39,884 nucleotides of DNA from DATAXP01 sp036272935. Its GTDB lineage: Bacteria > Planctomycetota > Planctomycetia > Pirellulales > PNKZ01. The notes below the pieces were generated by a model, which saw only the letters and a program-made list of their open reading frames with translations, was not told where the DNA came from and ran no database searches. Positions within the stretch are counted from its first letter, which is position 1. Each line of letters starts with the position of its first letter. The DNA lies in the NCBI GenBank assembly GCA_036272935.1, contig DATAXP010000096.1, positions 1 to 39,884 of the forward strand, in the 5' to 3' direction. Made by a program: the position numbers and the translations under genes. Of this stretch, positions 24,116-31,705 are shown in pieces.

Positions 24116-24163
24116 ATTTAGCTGCGTCGCTTGCGACGCGCGGTGCAAGCACCGCGGCTAAAT
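24116..24163. repeat. Cloverleaf-shaped palindrome upstream of the PilP-like gene
   Basis: The outer stem is ATTTAGC (24116-24122) with GCTAAAT (24157-24163). Inside are GCGTCGC/GCGACGC around TT (24124-24139) and GCGGTGC/GCACCGC around AA (24140-24155). All three stems are perfect. The TTTAGC...GCTAAA border resembles the element at 12635-12694. It lies between the PilO-like and PilP-like genes, just before the latter's ribosome-binding site. Confidence 0.8.
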
Positions 24164-24221
24164 GAAACGCGGTAATCTGACCCAACACGGTCCTACTTAT
24201 CGACACCCCCACAGACTTTCA

Positions 24222-24767
24222 CTAACCAGATTTTTCTGAATTACCGACAAAGATTGCCAGGTTTATCTCGGCCTGCACCTGTTGCCCGGTTTCCGCTAGC
24301 GGCTCGAAACTCAACTCGTCGATCCAGAGGTGGCCGTGCATCCCTTCCAGCTCCGCTAGCAGATCGCAAACGCTCGATAACGTGCCGCGGCAGCCGAGCT
24401 TCACGGGCACGCGCTCCAGCGATGCCAGCTTGGCGGGCGTCTCGGGAACGAACTTGGTGGTCTGCACTCCCGAGCGCTTGGCGGCCTCGGCAATCCGCCG
24501 AAGGACGCGTGAAATCTGGGCTGGCTCGCCCGACTCCGGCTCTTGGCGACGAATGTAGTCGTTCACCGCGTCGAGCTGTTGCGACGTGCGGGTGATCTGC
24601 GCGGCAATCTCGGAGGCGGTTTTGTTCACGTCCATTTGTCGTTGCATCTCCGCGCGCAGGTCGTGGATCGATCGCATCTGCGGCACAAAGGAAAACCATA
24701 CATACGCGCATGCCGCGGCGGCAATCGGAATGGTGATTGCCCACGTCGGTATCGAATTGCGTTTCAT
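24222..24767 (-). CDS. pilO: PilO-like inner-membrane protein
   Basis: The 181-residue product has a short cytoplasmic N-terminus, one membrane helix (PTWAITIPIAAAACAYVWFS), a coiled-coil stretch (IHDLRAEMQRQMDVNKTASE onward) and a ferredoxin-like C-terminal domain (QISRVLRRIAEAAKRSGVQ; VPVKLGCRGTLSSVCDLLAE; INLAIFVG). This is the PilO/GspM layout, which forms a periplasmic alignment complex with PilN and PilP. ATG 24767 overlaps the PilN-like stop by four bases (ATGA), so the two are coupled. Identification rests mostly on the topology and the PilM-PilN-PilO order. Confidence 0.82.
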   Translation of the reverse strand: MKRNSIPTWAITIPIAAAACAYVWFSFVPQMRSIHDLRAEMQRQMDVNKTASEIAAQITRTSQQLDAVNDYIRRQEPESGEPAQISRVLRRIAEAAKRSGVQTTKFVPETPAKLASLERVPVKLGCRGTLSSVCDLLAELEGMHGHLWIDELSFEPLAETGQQVQAEINLAIFVGNSEKSG

Positions 24768-25513
24768 CGCCCCTCCATGAGCACGGTGGCTTGCAAGTCG
24801 ATCGGCGCCCGGGCGACCGGCGGAGTCGTCGGCCCGCCGCGCTGACCGTAGCCGGGCTTGATGACGACGCGCGCGGCGAACTGGGCACGGCCGCCTGACT
24901 TCTCGGGCCCGCTGTTCTCCAACGACGTCAACTCAGCCTTGGCCACCATGCCGCACTCGGCCAGCGTGCTCAGGTACACGTGCAGGGCGGTGTCGTCGGC
25001 GCTCATGCCGTCGATCAGCACGACGGTTTGCATTGCCTCGATCTCTCGCTGCAACCGGCGTAGATCGATTTGCGACGGCGTGAGCTTCTCGGCTCCGGTG
25101 CTCGCCTCGGGCGGGATCGCCAAGGCTGCGGCGACGGCGCCGCCTGCCGGCTCTCGCGCGATGCGCACTCGCAGCAGCGTGATGCTCTCGGGCAACGATT
25201 TGAACAGGCCCGATAAGATCTGCGTCCGCGGCCAGGGGTGGCGCAGATACGTGAGCAATTCGGCACGCGTTTCGGCGACGGCCAACGACTGCTGCAAGGC
25301 CGTCAGCCGAAGCTGCTGCGATTGCACGGCGAGGTAATGATCGCGGACCGTGGCGCTTTCGTGTTCGACCTTACGGCGAATCTCGTATTGGCCAAACGCA
25401 GCCAGGCCAATCAACCCACCGAATCCCAGCAGCACCAAGCCGCGCCAAACATGCGCATGGCGCTGGGCGCGGGCTTCACGGTAGCGCGGCGGGAGGAAAT
25501 CGATGTCCATCAT
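24764..25513 (-). CDS. pilN: PilN-like inner-membrane protein
   Basis: A 249-residue protein beginning MMDIDFLPPRYREARAQR. The segment resembles the INLLP-type N-terminus by which PilN binds PilM. A membrane helix follows (GLVLLGFGGLIGLAAFGQY), then a coiled coil, then a domain with SGLFKSLPESITLLRVRIAR and VLIDGMSADDTALHVYLSTL, the usual PilN core. It is longer than many PilN proteins because of a Gly/Pro-rich C-terminal tail. It lies 27 bp after pilM and overlaps the pilO-like gene by four bases. Confidence 0.85.
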   Translation of the reverse strand: MMDIDFLPPRYREARAQRHAHVWRGLVLLGFGGLIGLAAFGQYEIRRKVEHESATVRDHYLAVQSQQLRLTALQQSLAVAETRAELLTYLRHPWPRTQILSGLFKSLPESITLLRVRIAREPAGGAVAAALAIPPEASTGAEKLTPSQIDLRRLQREIEAMQTVVLIDGMSADDTALHVYLSTLAECGMVAKAELTSLENSGPEKSGGRAQFAARVVIKPGYGQRGGPTTPPVARAPIDLQATVLMEGR

Positions 25514-25540
25514 GGCGGTCGTCGGTGGTCGGTGTTCTCG

Positions 25541-26668
25541 CTAAACGGTCGGTCGCAGGGCCAGGCCCAGCGCGATGTCCCATTGGCATTTGCGACCCGG
25601 CAGCGACACGTGCTCGAACGTGCGCAGCGGATCGCCCAGTTCAGTCTTCAGGTCGAGCTGCCCGGCCAGCTTCTCGGCCAGCGGGCCCGTCGCTTCGCCT
25701 CCGGCCAACACCACGCGCTTCAACCCTTGGCCGCGGAACGTGACGCTGTGGTAGCGCACGCACATCGATAGTTCACTGGTCAGCCGATCGACGATCGGCC
25801 GCGTCGCCTCGGCAACGCTGCGCGCCACTTCGGGGTCTTGCTGATCGGCGCGGCGGTCGCCGTTATGTCGCCGCAAAGCCCAGGCGTCGGCCGGCGCCAT
25901 TTGCAGGTGCCGCGCCACCGCCTCGTCGAAGTGCTTGCCGCCGATGTCGAGATACTTGAAGAACAGCACGTCATTGTCCTGGGCAATCAGCACGGCCGTG
26001 CTCGAATGGCCGATGTGGATCACCATGACGCGCTGTTGACGGTCCTCGTCGCGGCGATACTGGGCACCGTAGCAACGCAGTAGCGCCGTCGCCTCGACCT
26101 CGACGGCGATCGGCCGCAGGCCGGCAGCGTCGACGGCAGCCAGCAGACTATCGAGCACCGGGCGATGGCAGGCCATTACGATCACCTCGCGCCGCACCGC
26201 ATCGCCTTGCCGCACGTCGGCCGCTTCGATGAATCGCAGCTCGGCCTCGGCCAATGGGAAGGGGAGGCGGGCCTCGACTTCCTGGCGGACCAACGGTTCG
26301 AGCGGACCACTGGGCGGCTTCGGCACGCGCAGGTTCTGCACAAACACCTGCTGCGGCCCCAAGCAGAGCACCGCCTCGCGGCCGCGGAACTTGCGTCCCG
26401 CGCGAGCCTGCCGCAATGCCGCGGCCAACTTGTCCGAGAGGATCGACGCTTCGGACACGTCCAGCTTGTCGAGCGGGACCAGTTTGTCGGGCAGCTCCGA
26501 TTGTTCCGCTGTCGGCGGCGCCTCGGGCGACTCGTCGACCGGCAGATCCCAACGTGCCGACTCGATCAGCCGCGCGCGATCGGCGCTGAGCTGCACGAGC
26601 TTGACGACGCGGCTTCCCAGATCGATACCGATCGGTCCCGTGCGGCGCTTGGTGAGGATGCCGACCAT
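25541..26668 (-). CDS. pilM: PilM-like actin-fold ATPase of the pilus assembly complex
   Basis: The 375-residue protein has the actin-like fold: phosphate-1 loop GIDLGSRVVKLVQL, an EAVLCLGPQQVFVQNLRVPK block, VRQEVEARLPFPLAEAELRF, the phosphate-2 region MVIHIGHSSTAVLIAQDND, YLDIGGKHFDEAVARHLQM and VVLAGGEATGPLAEKLAGQL. PilM binds the PilN N-terminus at the inner membrane. In many PilM proteins the phosphate-2 motif reads D-I/V-G; here the Asp is replaced by His (HIGHSST), which may alter nucleotide binding. ATG 26668 starts MVGILTKRR. It lies between the GspH-like and PilN-like genes in one operon. Confidence 0.9.
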   Translation of the reverse strand: MVGILTKRRTGPIGIDLGSRVVKLVQLSADRARLIESARWDLPVDESPEAPPTAEQSELPDKLVPLDKLDVSEASILSDKLAAALRQARAGRKFRGREAVLCLGPQQVFVQNLRVPKPPSGPLEPLVRQEVEARLPFPLAEAELRFIEAADVRQGDAVRREVIVMACHRPVLDSLLAAVDAAGLRPIAVEVEATALLRCYGAQYRRDEDRQQRVMVIHIGHSSTAVLIAQDNDVLFFKYLDIGGKHFDEAVARHLQMAPADAWALRRHNGDRRADQQDPEVARSVAEATRPIVDRLTSELSMCVRYHSVTFRGQGLKRVVLAGGEATGPLAEKLAGQLDLKTELGDPLRTFEHVSLPGRKCQWDIALGLALRPTV

Positions 26669-26682
26669 GGTTCGCTGCTCGC

Positions 26683-27276
26683 TTACGATCCACCGAGAAT
26701 GCTTGCCGGCGGTCCGCTGTTCTGGAACGACTGCACCGTGGCCAAGCCGGTGATCGGGTTAATGCTCACCGACTGCCAACACTGCGACGCTCCGCTGCCG
26801 GCCGTGAGCCAAATGTCAGTCTCGTTCACCTGAGTGGTTTGCCCCTGGTTGCCGAACTCGACTTGGGTGACTGGCACAGCCCCTGAGCCGTTGGTGCCGA
26901 CCGCCGCCAACTGCACTGCTGAGCCGAGGCCCGGCAGGTTGCCGAGCAGCGTATACTGGCGCGTGGCGGTGTCTTGGGAAGTATAGAACGGGGTCGACGG
27001 TAGCGTGGCCAGTACCGTGTTCGACCCGCTGTACTCGAGGTAGTAGAGGTTGTTCGTCAGGTCGAACGTGAAACGGTAGGTGCCGTTGTTCGTGACCGCC
27101 AGGCTGCGCGCCCGGGCCATGTCGCCGGCAATCGCTTGCGCCACCGCATTCAGATCGGTGCGCACCGTCGGCTCGAACCGCGTGACGATCACCGCCGCGA
27201 AGATGCTCATCACGAGCACCACCAGCATCAGCTCGATCAGGGTGAAACCGGCGGCGGCTGGAGTGCGGCGGGACAT
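26683..27276 (-). CDS. GspH-like type II pseudopilin
   Basis: The product (197 residues) has a class III prepilin signal: MSRRTPAAAG then FTLIELMLVVLVMSIFAAVI, with Glu at +5. The body has TVRTDLNAVAQAIAGDMARA and LAVTNNGTYRFTFDLTNNLY, resembling GspH/FimT. ATG 27276 gives a ten-residue leader; ATG 27303 also lies in frame but would overlap the preceding small gene. The mature protein is a probable minor pseudopilin added to the tip or body of a pilus-like filament. Confidence 0.85.
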   Translation of the reverse strand: MSRRTPAAAGFTLIELMLVVLVMSIFAAVIVTRFEPTVRTDLNAVAQAIAGDMARARSLAVTNNGTYRFTFDLTNNLYYLEYSGSNTVLATLPSTPFYTSQDTATRQYTLLGNLPGLGSAVQLAAVGTNGSGAVPVTQVEFGNQGQTTQVNETDIWLTAGSGASQCWQSVSINPITGLATVQSFQNSGPPASILGGS

Positions 27277-27286
27277 CGACTCTCGC

Positions 27287-27532
27287 TTACCGTCGGGGAG
27301 CAACCACCACTTGCATCTGTCCGGAGCGCAACAGGTTGTTCTGCTCGCGCACCTGGCGATTCAGTTCCTTGAGCTGAGTGACGATCTCCAACTGCATGTC
27401 GACGGCGTTGTTGAACGGCGGATACACCGGCGGGTTCTGGGCGAGTGTCGCCTGAAACAAGCCTAGCACGCAAATTGCCGCTATGTTCAGCGTGACCAGC
27501 ACCGTCCAACGATTCGACATAAGGCGATTCAT
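27287..27532 (-). CDS. Small membrane-anchored protein of unknown function
   Basis: This 81-residue protein has one hydrophobic N-terminal segment (TVLVTLNIAAICVLGLFQAT), a short Pro-rich stretch and a probable coiled coil (AVDMQLEIVTQLKELNRQVR, then EQNNLLRSG). I recognise no family. Its position between the GspK-like and GspH-like pseudopilin genes suggests an operon-specific accessory. It is spaced 24 bp after the GspK-like gene and 10 bp before the GspH-like start. Codon use looks like that of its neighbours, so it is probably real. Confidence 0.72.
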   Translation of the reverse strand: MNRLMSNRWTVLVTLNIAAICVLGLFQATLAQNPPVYPPFNNAVDMQLEIVTQLKELNRQVREQNNLLRSGQMQVVVAPRR

Positions 27533-27556
27533 AAGCGAGCCTCTCCGGTTCGAGGT

Positions 27557-29089
27557 TTAAAAGCTCTCCGACCAGCTTTGCACGCTCCACACCAGGCCCG
27601 TGTCGGAGCTGCCGGGCACGTACAGCGTGTTGCTAGCGTCCTTCCATTGGTACGTCACTGAACTTGTTTCCGGCGCGACCGTCAAGATCGGTGTCGGCGA
27701 CAGGCCGAACAGCCCCAGCCACACCGGGTAATACTGCGTCGTGCTCTGGCTCGGCGGCGATAGCTGTGACTGGAACAACGACCAGTACAAGCTCCATAGG
27801 AAGCTGTTGGTGTTGTTCCACTCGCTGCGCTCCTCGATCTGAAAGCCTTTGCAGATCACGCGTCCCTGGAAGTCGAGCGTCGTCGACTGCGTGCCAGGAT
27901 CGACATCGAACGCGTTCCACACGGCAATCATGCCGCGCACCACCGCCTGCACGCCCGACTCGACCTTGAAGCTGCCGCTGGCCACCACTGCCGGCAACTG
28001 CACCGGCTGGGTCGAGCCCAACAGCGAGGGCAACGAGAATGCTTGCAGCGTCACGCCAGTGCCGGTGACCGTCACGTCGCCCGATACGATGACCGTCCCG
28101 CTGATCGAAACGTTGTTGCCAATTGTCAGCGATCCCGAGCGGTAGAACAGCCCGAGCGGATTGCTGCGCGGATCGGGAGCCAGCGACGTGTTCGCCAGGC
28201 TGGCTTGCAGCGTGGGGACCGTGTAGGTCTGCCCGCCCGCGTAGAGCTGATAGGTGCTCACCGAACCCGGGAAGCTCCAGCCCGTGGCGCTGGTGGCACT
28301 GATGTTGATGTTCGACACGCCCAACTGGTTATTCAGCACCGATTGCGTCGAGCCGCTGATGTCGCTGTTGGGAACACTCACTGGCCCATTCAATGGTCGC
28401 CAGTCGCCGTAGCCGGCGCTGCGCATCGCATTCAGGTCGCTGAGATAGCGGCTCTGCCCGGCGCTGCTCGGCGGATAGCTCGTACACAGTTGCAACTGTC
28501 CTTGCAGCCGCACCGGGCCGGTCACGCGGCAAGGCAATTGCAGCTCGAAGGTGTCGTTGGCGTACTGGTACACCGTGAACTGGAGCGCGCTGGTGAGGGT
28601 CGTGGGAACGGTGGCAAGCTGCCGTGGAATGAGCCGCACCACCGCCGTGACCGTGTAGGTCGAGGCGATTGTCGGCCGGGCCGGATCGACCGCCGTGCCG
28701 AGCGAGGTGATCGTCACACGGTACGGCCAATCAGAAGCGTTGGCGCTGGTGGTGGTGATGCTTGGATCGCCGGTCGCATAGTTGGCGCGGAACGACTGAT
28801 TCGCGCTCAGCGAGCCGGTGACCACCATGGCGATGCCGCCCCAGTTGGCGTCGTTCATCTTGCGCAGCGCCGTCGAGTAGCCAGTCATGGCGGCCTGGCG
28901 GGCGAGCATGTCGAGATTCGAGTTGCTCTGCGCCTGAACCGTGGCACCTTGCGAGCGCAGCAGGCTATACGACAGCCCCACCGTGATCGACAACAGCAAC
29001 AGCACGATCATCGTCGCCATGCCGGCGCGCCGCGGCGAATAGGCCGACCGGCCCATCCGCTTTAGATAATTCGCGTGCGGTAATGTCAT
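27557..29089 (-). CDS. GspK/PilX-like large pseudopilin
   Basis: A 510-residue protein whose N-terminal region resembles a prepilin signal, SPRRAG then MATMIVLLLLSITVGLSYSL. It lacks a Glu at +5 of the mature protein, like GspK. The rest is a large extracytoplasmic domain rich in Ser, Thr, Asn and Gly (YRVTITSLGTAVDPARPTIA; SLTIGNNVSISGTVIVSGDV; FQGRVICKGFQIEE). The VIVSGDVTVTG segment resembles a short parallel beta-helix. ATG 29089 overlaps the stop of the preceding gene as ATGA. The GspI-GspJ-GspK order of the three genes supports the minor pilin role; it is much longer than typical GspK. Confidence 0.75.
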   Translation of the reverse strand: MTLPHANYLKRMGRSAYSPRRAGMATMIVLLLLSITVGLSYSLLRSQGATVQAQSNSNLDMLARQAAMTGYSTALRKMNDANWGGIAMVVTGSLSANQSFRANYATGDPSITTTSANASDWPYRVTITSLGTAVDPARPTIASTYTVTAVVRLIPRQLATVPTTLTSALQFTVYQYANDTFELQLPCRVTGPVRLQGQLQLCTSYPPSSAGQSRYLSDLNAMRSAGYGDWRPLNGPVSVPNSDISGSTQSVLNNQLGVSNINISATSATGWSFPGSVSTYQLYAGGQTYTVPTLQASLANTSLAPDPRSNPLGLFYRSGSLTIGNNVSISGTVIVSGDVTVTGTGVTLQAFSLPSLLGSTQPVQLPAVVASGSFKVESGVQAVVRGMIAVWNAFDVDPGTQSTTLDFQGRVICKGFQIEERSEWNNTNSFLWSLYWSLFQSQLSPPSQSTTQYYPVWLGLFGLSPTPILTVAPETSSVTYQWKDASNTLYVPGSSDTGLVWSVQSWSESF

Positions 29090-30060
29090 GGCGTCATCTG
29101 ATCGGTGAGGACCGAGGAGCCGAAGAACGCGATTGGCGACAAGCTGGCGGCGCCTGCCTGTCCCGGAGCGACCGATGGCGTGAGCTGCAATTCACAGCGC
29201 AACCAGATTTGCCGCAGGCCGAATTGCGAACCGTACATCCCCGCGGGCCATGGCAAATTGGCCCAGGTGGTGTTGCCAGCCAGGTACGACGAGTAAGTCG
29301 CAGCCGACGGCGTAACGGTTAGCTCGAAGCGCACTGCCCCGCGTAAGTTCGCCATGCCGGTCGGCAGACTCCCCGAACCGCTTGAGACGCTGGCGGTGCG
29401 CAGCAGCGTTGTCAACACAGTCTTCTTCGAGCTGCTGGCCGTCTTGAGCGCGTTGAGCGTGCTGCGCCAGGCGGTAGTTTGCAGTATGCTGTCCAACGGA
29501 ATCGTGCTGTTGTTACTCGGCGCGGTCAGCTCGATCAGGTTCGTCGGCGCGCTGGGGTCCCAGCAGTAGAAGATGCACTCGCTGATCAACGGCGGCCCGG
29601 CGGCATTAACCGGTGTACCGCCGGCTGGATGCCAGACGATCAGCGTGTCGGGGTAGCGATAGGTTCCGAGCGTGTCGACGTACACCGCCGCTCCCGGATG
29701 ATTTGGTGCCGCATAGGCGGTGGTGAGCATCAGGTCGATCCGCTCGAGCGCCACCCGCGCATGCTGCAGCGCCGTGGTCCGCCCTTCGTTGTAGGTCGAC
29801 GCCTGCTGCATGGCGATCGCCATCGCGGACATTGCGCCGGCCATGATCGTCATCAGCGCCGACGCCATCGTCAGCTCCATCAGCGTCATGCCGCGACGAC
29901 GCTTAGAGCCTATCCGAAAACCGCTATCCAATTCGTTGTTCGCGTGGGGTAGACATTCTTGTCTGCCATCAGAATCGTCACCGAAGGCAGGCAGGAATGC
30001 CTGCCCCACGCGGTTTTCGGATAGGCGCTCGGCGGGTGGTGGATTACGGCGTCGGTACAT
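29086..30060 (-). CDS. GspJ/PilW-like pseudopilin with a palindrome-encoded leader
   Basis: The mature part begins after RRRG with MTLMELTMASALMTIMAGAM, a class III prepilin segment with Glu at +5. It is followed by QQASTYNEGRTTALQHARVA, VALERIDLMLTTAYAAP and a C-terminal domain, resembling GspJ/PilW. From ATG 30060 (overlapping the upstream gene by 17 bases) the leader is 57 residues, very long for a prepilin; 29908-30026 within it is a dispersed palindrome. An alternative TTG at 29931 inside the repeat gives a 14-residue leader, MDSGFRIGSKRRRG, closer to normal. The coordinate gives the longest form. It is in one operon with GspI- and GspK-like genes. Confidence 0.8.
   Translation of the reverse strand: MYRRRNPPPAERLSENRVGQAFLPAFGDDSDGRQECLPHANNELDSGFRIGSKRRRGMTLMELTMASALMTIMAGAMSAMAIAMQQASTYNEGRTTALQHARVALERIDLMLTTAYAAPNHPGAAVYVDTLGTYRYPDTLIVWHPAGGTPVNAAGPPLISECIFYCWDPSAPTNLIELTAPSNNSTIPLDSILQTTAWRSTLNALKTASSSKKTVLTTLLRTASVSSGSGSLPTGMANLRGAVRFELTVTPSAATYSSYLAGNTTWANLPWPAGMYGSQFGLRQIWLRCELQLTPSVAPGQAGAASLSPIAFFGSSVLTDQMTP
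29908..30026. repeat. Nested inverted repeat inside the GspJ/PilW-like gene leader
   Basis: The outer arms are GCCTATCCGAAAACCG (29908-29923) and CGGTTTTCGGATAGGC (30011-30026), a perfect 16-bp inverted repeat. The inner arms are 27-base segments (29941-29967 and 29986-30012) with 23 matches, most differences being transitions. The whole block is open on the minus strand and so encodes protein. Confidence 0.88.
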
Positions 30061-30637
30061 ACGTGAACGCCCTGCTGAGCGTGGCCAACACCATCGTTCC
30101 CTTCACCGGGTCGTCGTACAGAATCTGCACCGTCGAAAGGCGGTAATTGCTCGTGCCGCTGATCGGAGTCGCCAGGGCCGAATCGCCGACGTAGCAGACC
30201 GTGACTTGCTGATGCCAACGGCTCATCGTGCCTGAGGGCATCTGGAATGCCGGATCGCGCGTCGAGCCGTCGCCGTCGTCGGTCGTCAGCGCGACGCCCC
30301 ACCAATCGGTCGGCGGCTGCGCCTTGTAGCCGTTGTAGTCGTCGATGTCGTTGTATTGCCGTCCCGGCAGGCCTTGCTCGGCCGAGCTTGGTCCCAAGCT
30401 GGTGTCGTACGGATTGTCGCCGGAGGCCATGTACAACTTGCCGCTCTGTTCGTCGAGCAATTGCTCGGCCAACCCCAGGGCCATTTGGCTGCGAATGTTC
30501 GTGTCGATCGTCTGTACCGACTGGCTCAGCGACAACAGCGCTGCCGAGCCGGCAATCCCCAGGATCGCCAGCGACACCATCGCCTCGACGAGCGTAAAGC
30601 CCGTTCGGCGCTGTCGTGATTTCATAAAGGTGCCCAT
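30044..30637 (-). CDS. GspI/PilV-like type II pseudopilin
   Basis: This 197-residue product starts MGTFMKSRQRRTG, then FTLVEAMVSLAILGIAGSAA with Glu at +5. The leader is 13 residues, the class III prepilin norm. Following sequence includes LSQSVQTIDTNIRSQMALGL and AEQLLDEQSGKLYMASG, consistent with GspI/PilV. An internal Met (MKSRQRRTG) is an alternative start. It is the first gene of the pilus operon: the 107 bp upstream leads to nadC on the same strand. The GspJ/PilW-like gene follows with overlapping codons. Confidence 0.85.
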   Translation of the reverse strand: MGTFMKSRQRRTGFTLVEAMVSLAILGIAGSAALLSLSQSVQTIDTNIRSQMALGLAEQLLDEQSGKLYMASGDNPYDTSLGPSSAEQGLPGRQYNDIDDYNGYKAQPPTDWWGVALTTDDGDGSTRDPAFQMPSGTMSRWHQQVTVCYVGDSALATPISGTSNYRLSTVQILYDDPVKGTMVLATLSRAFTYVPTP

Positions 30638-30744
30638 CGGCGCGAATCCTCAGCTGAAACCTACGTTGCTTGGGCGCGCAACACCAACGCTGTACGGTTG
30701 GAACGATTGCAGCGATCGCGCCGCCTCTTGCCGATGACCGCGGG

Positions 30745-31671
30745 CTATCGCCAATCCAGTCCCACATCGAACCATGCGGCAGAATGCGTGATTCCTCCGA
30801 CGCTGATCCGGTCGACACCGGCGCGGGCAATCTCGGCGACATTCTCCAGCCGGATGCCCCCGGAGGCTTCCAACTCGACGCCCGGCGACGCGGCATCACG
30901 CATCGCCACCGCGGCCCTCAGTGCAGCCACGGGAAAGTTGTCGAGCAGGACCACGTCGGGCTCCTCGGCCAGCACCTCGGGCAATGCTTCGAGTCCGTCG
31001 ACCTCGATTTCGACCAACAGCGGTTGATCGGCCTGTTGCACGTCGAGCCCGGCCAGGAATTCCCGCGCGCGGCGCACGGCCACGGCAGGAGTGTAGTGCG
31101 CGGTGCCTGCTTCGTGCGCCCCGAGGGCCAAGTGGTTGTCCTTGATCAGAATGCCGTCGAACAGGCCGGTGCGATGGTTCGTCGCGCCGCCGCAGCGCAC
31201 GGCGTACTTATCGAGCAGGCGATAGCCCGGCAGCGTTTTGCGGGTGTCGTAGATGCGCGCCTTGGTCCCCGCGACCGCATCGACGAACGCCCGGGCAAGG
31301 GTCGCCACGCCCGACATATGTCCCAACAAGTTCAAAATCGGCCGCTCGGCGGCGAGCATGCTCCGCGCCGAGCCCGACAGTTCGGCAATCGCGCCGCCAG
31401 CCACGACCCGGTCGCCATCGGCAACGTGCGGCATGACTGTCAGCCTTGGGTCGTACTCGTGGACGGCCAACTCGATTGCCCGTACGCCGGCGACCACGCC
31501 CGGCTTGCGTGCCGCGATCACCGCGCTAGCCTGCGCCTCGGCCGGCACCAAGGCCAGCGTCGTCCAATCGTACAGCCGTCCCAAATCCTCGCGCACCGTC
31601 AGCCGGATCAACTGCCGGCAATCATCGGCCACCGAGTCGTCCCACTGAACCTGCCGGTAATCATGTTTCAT
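30745..31671 (-). CDS. nadC: Nicotinate-nucleotide pyrophosphorylase (carboxylating)
   Basis: NadC converts quinolinate and PRPP to nicotinate mononucleotide in NAD synthesis. The 308-residue product has ERPILNLLGHMSGVATLARA, ARIYDTRKTLPGYRLLDKYA, VRCGGATNHRTGLFDGILIK, DNHLALG, VEIEVDGLEALPEVLAEEPD and VVLLDNF, then EASGGIRLENVAEIARAGVD and ISVGGITHSA. All catalytic blocks look intact. ATG 31671 lies 34 bp from the divergent ComEA-like start. The downstream gene is the pilus operon, which may be read through from nadC. Confidence 0.96.
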   Translation of the reverse strand: MKHDYRQVQWDDSVADDCRQLIRLTVREDLGRLYDWTTLALVPAEAQASAVIAARKPGVVAGVRAIELAVHEYDPRLTVMPHVADGDRVVAGGAIAELSGSARSMLAAERPILNLLGHMSGVATLARAFVDAVAGTKARIYDTRKTLPGYRLLDKYAVRCGGATNHRTGLFDGILIKDNHLALGAHEAGTAHYTPAVAVRRAREFLAGLDVQQADQPLLVEIEVDGLEALPEVLAEEPDVVLLDNFPVAALRAAVAMRDAASPGVELEASGGIRLENVAEIARAGVDRISVGGITHSAAWFDVGLDWR

Positions 31672-31690
31672 CTTTGGACCTCGACCTCCG

Positions 31691-31696
31691 TATAAT
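31691..31696 (+). promoter_or_regulatory. Candidate -10 box of the ComEA-like gene
   Basis: TATAAT (perfect consensus) ends nine bases before ATG 31706. The expected start of transcription would be within a few bases of the ATG, implying a leaderless or very short leader transcript. The -35 is poor and would lie in the nadC start region. Confidence 0.45.
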
Positions 31697-31705
31697 CACC
31701 CCACG

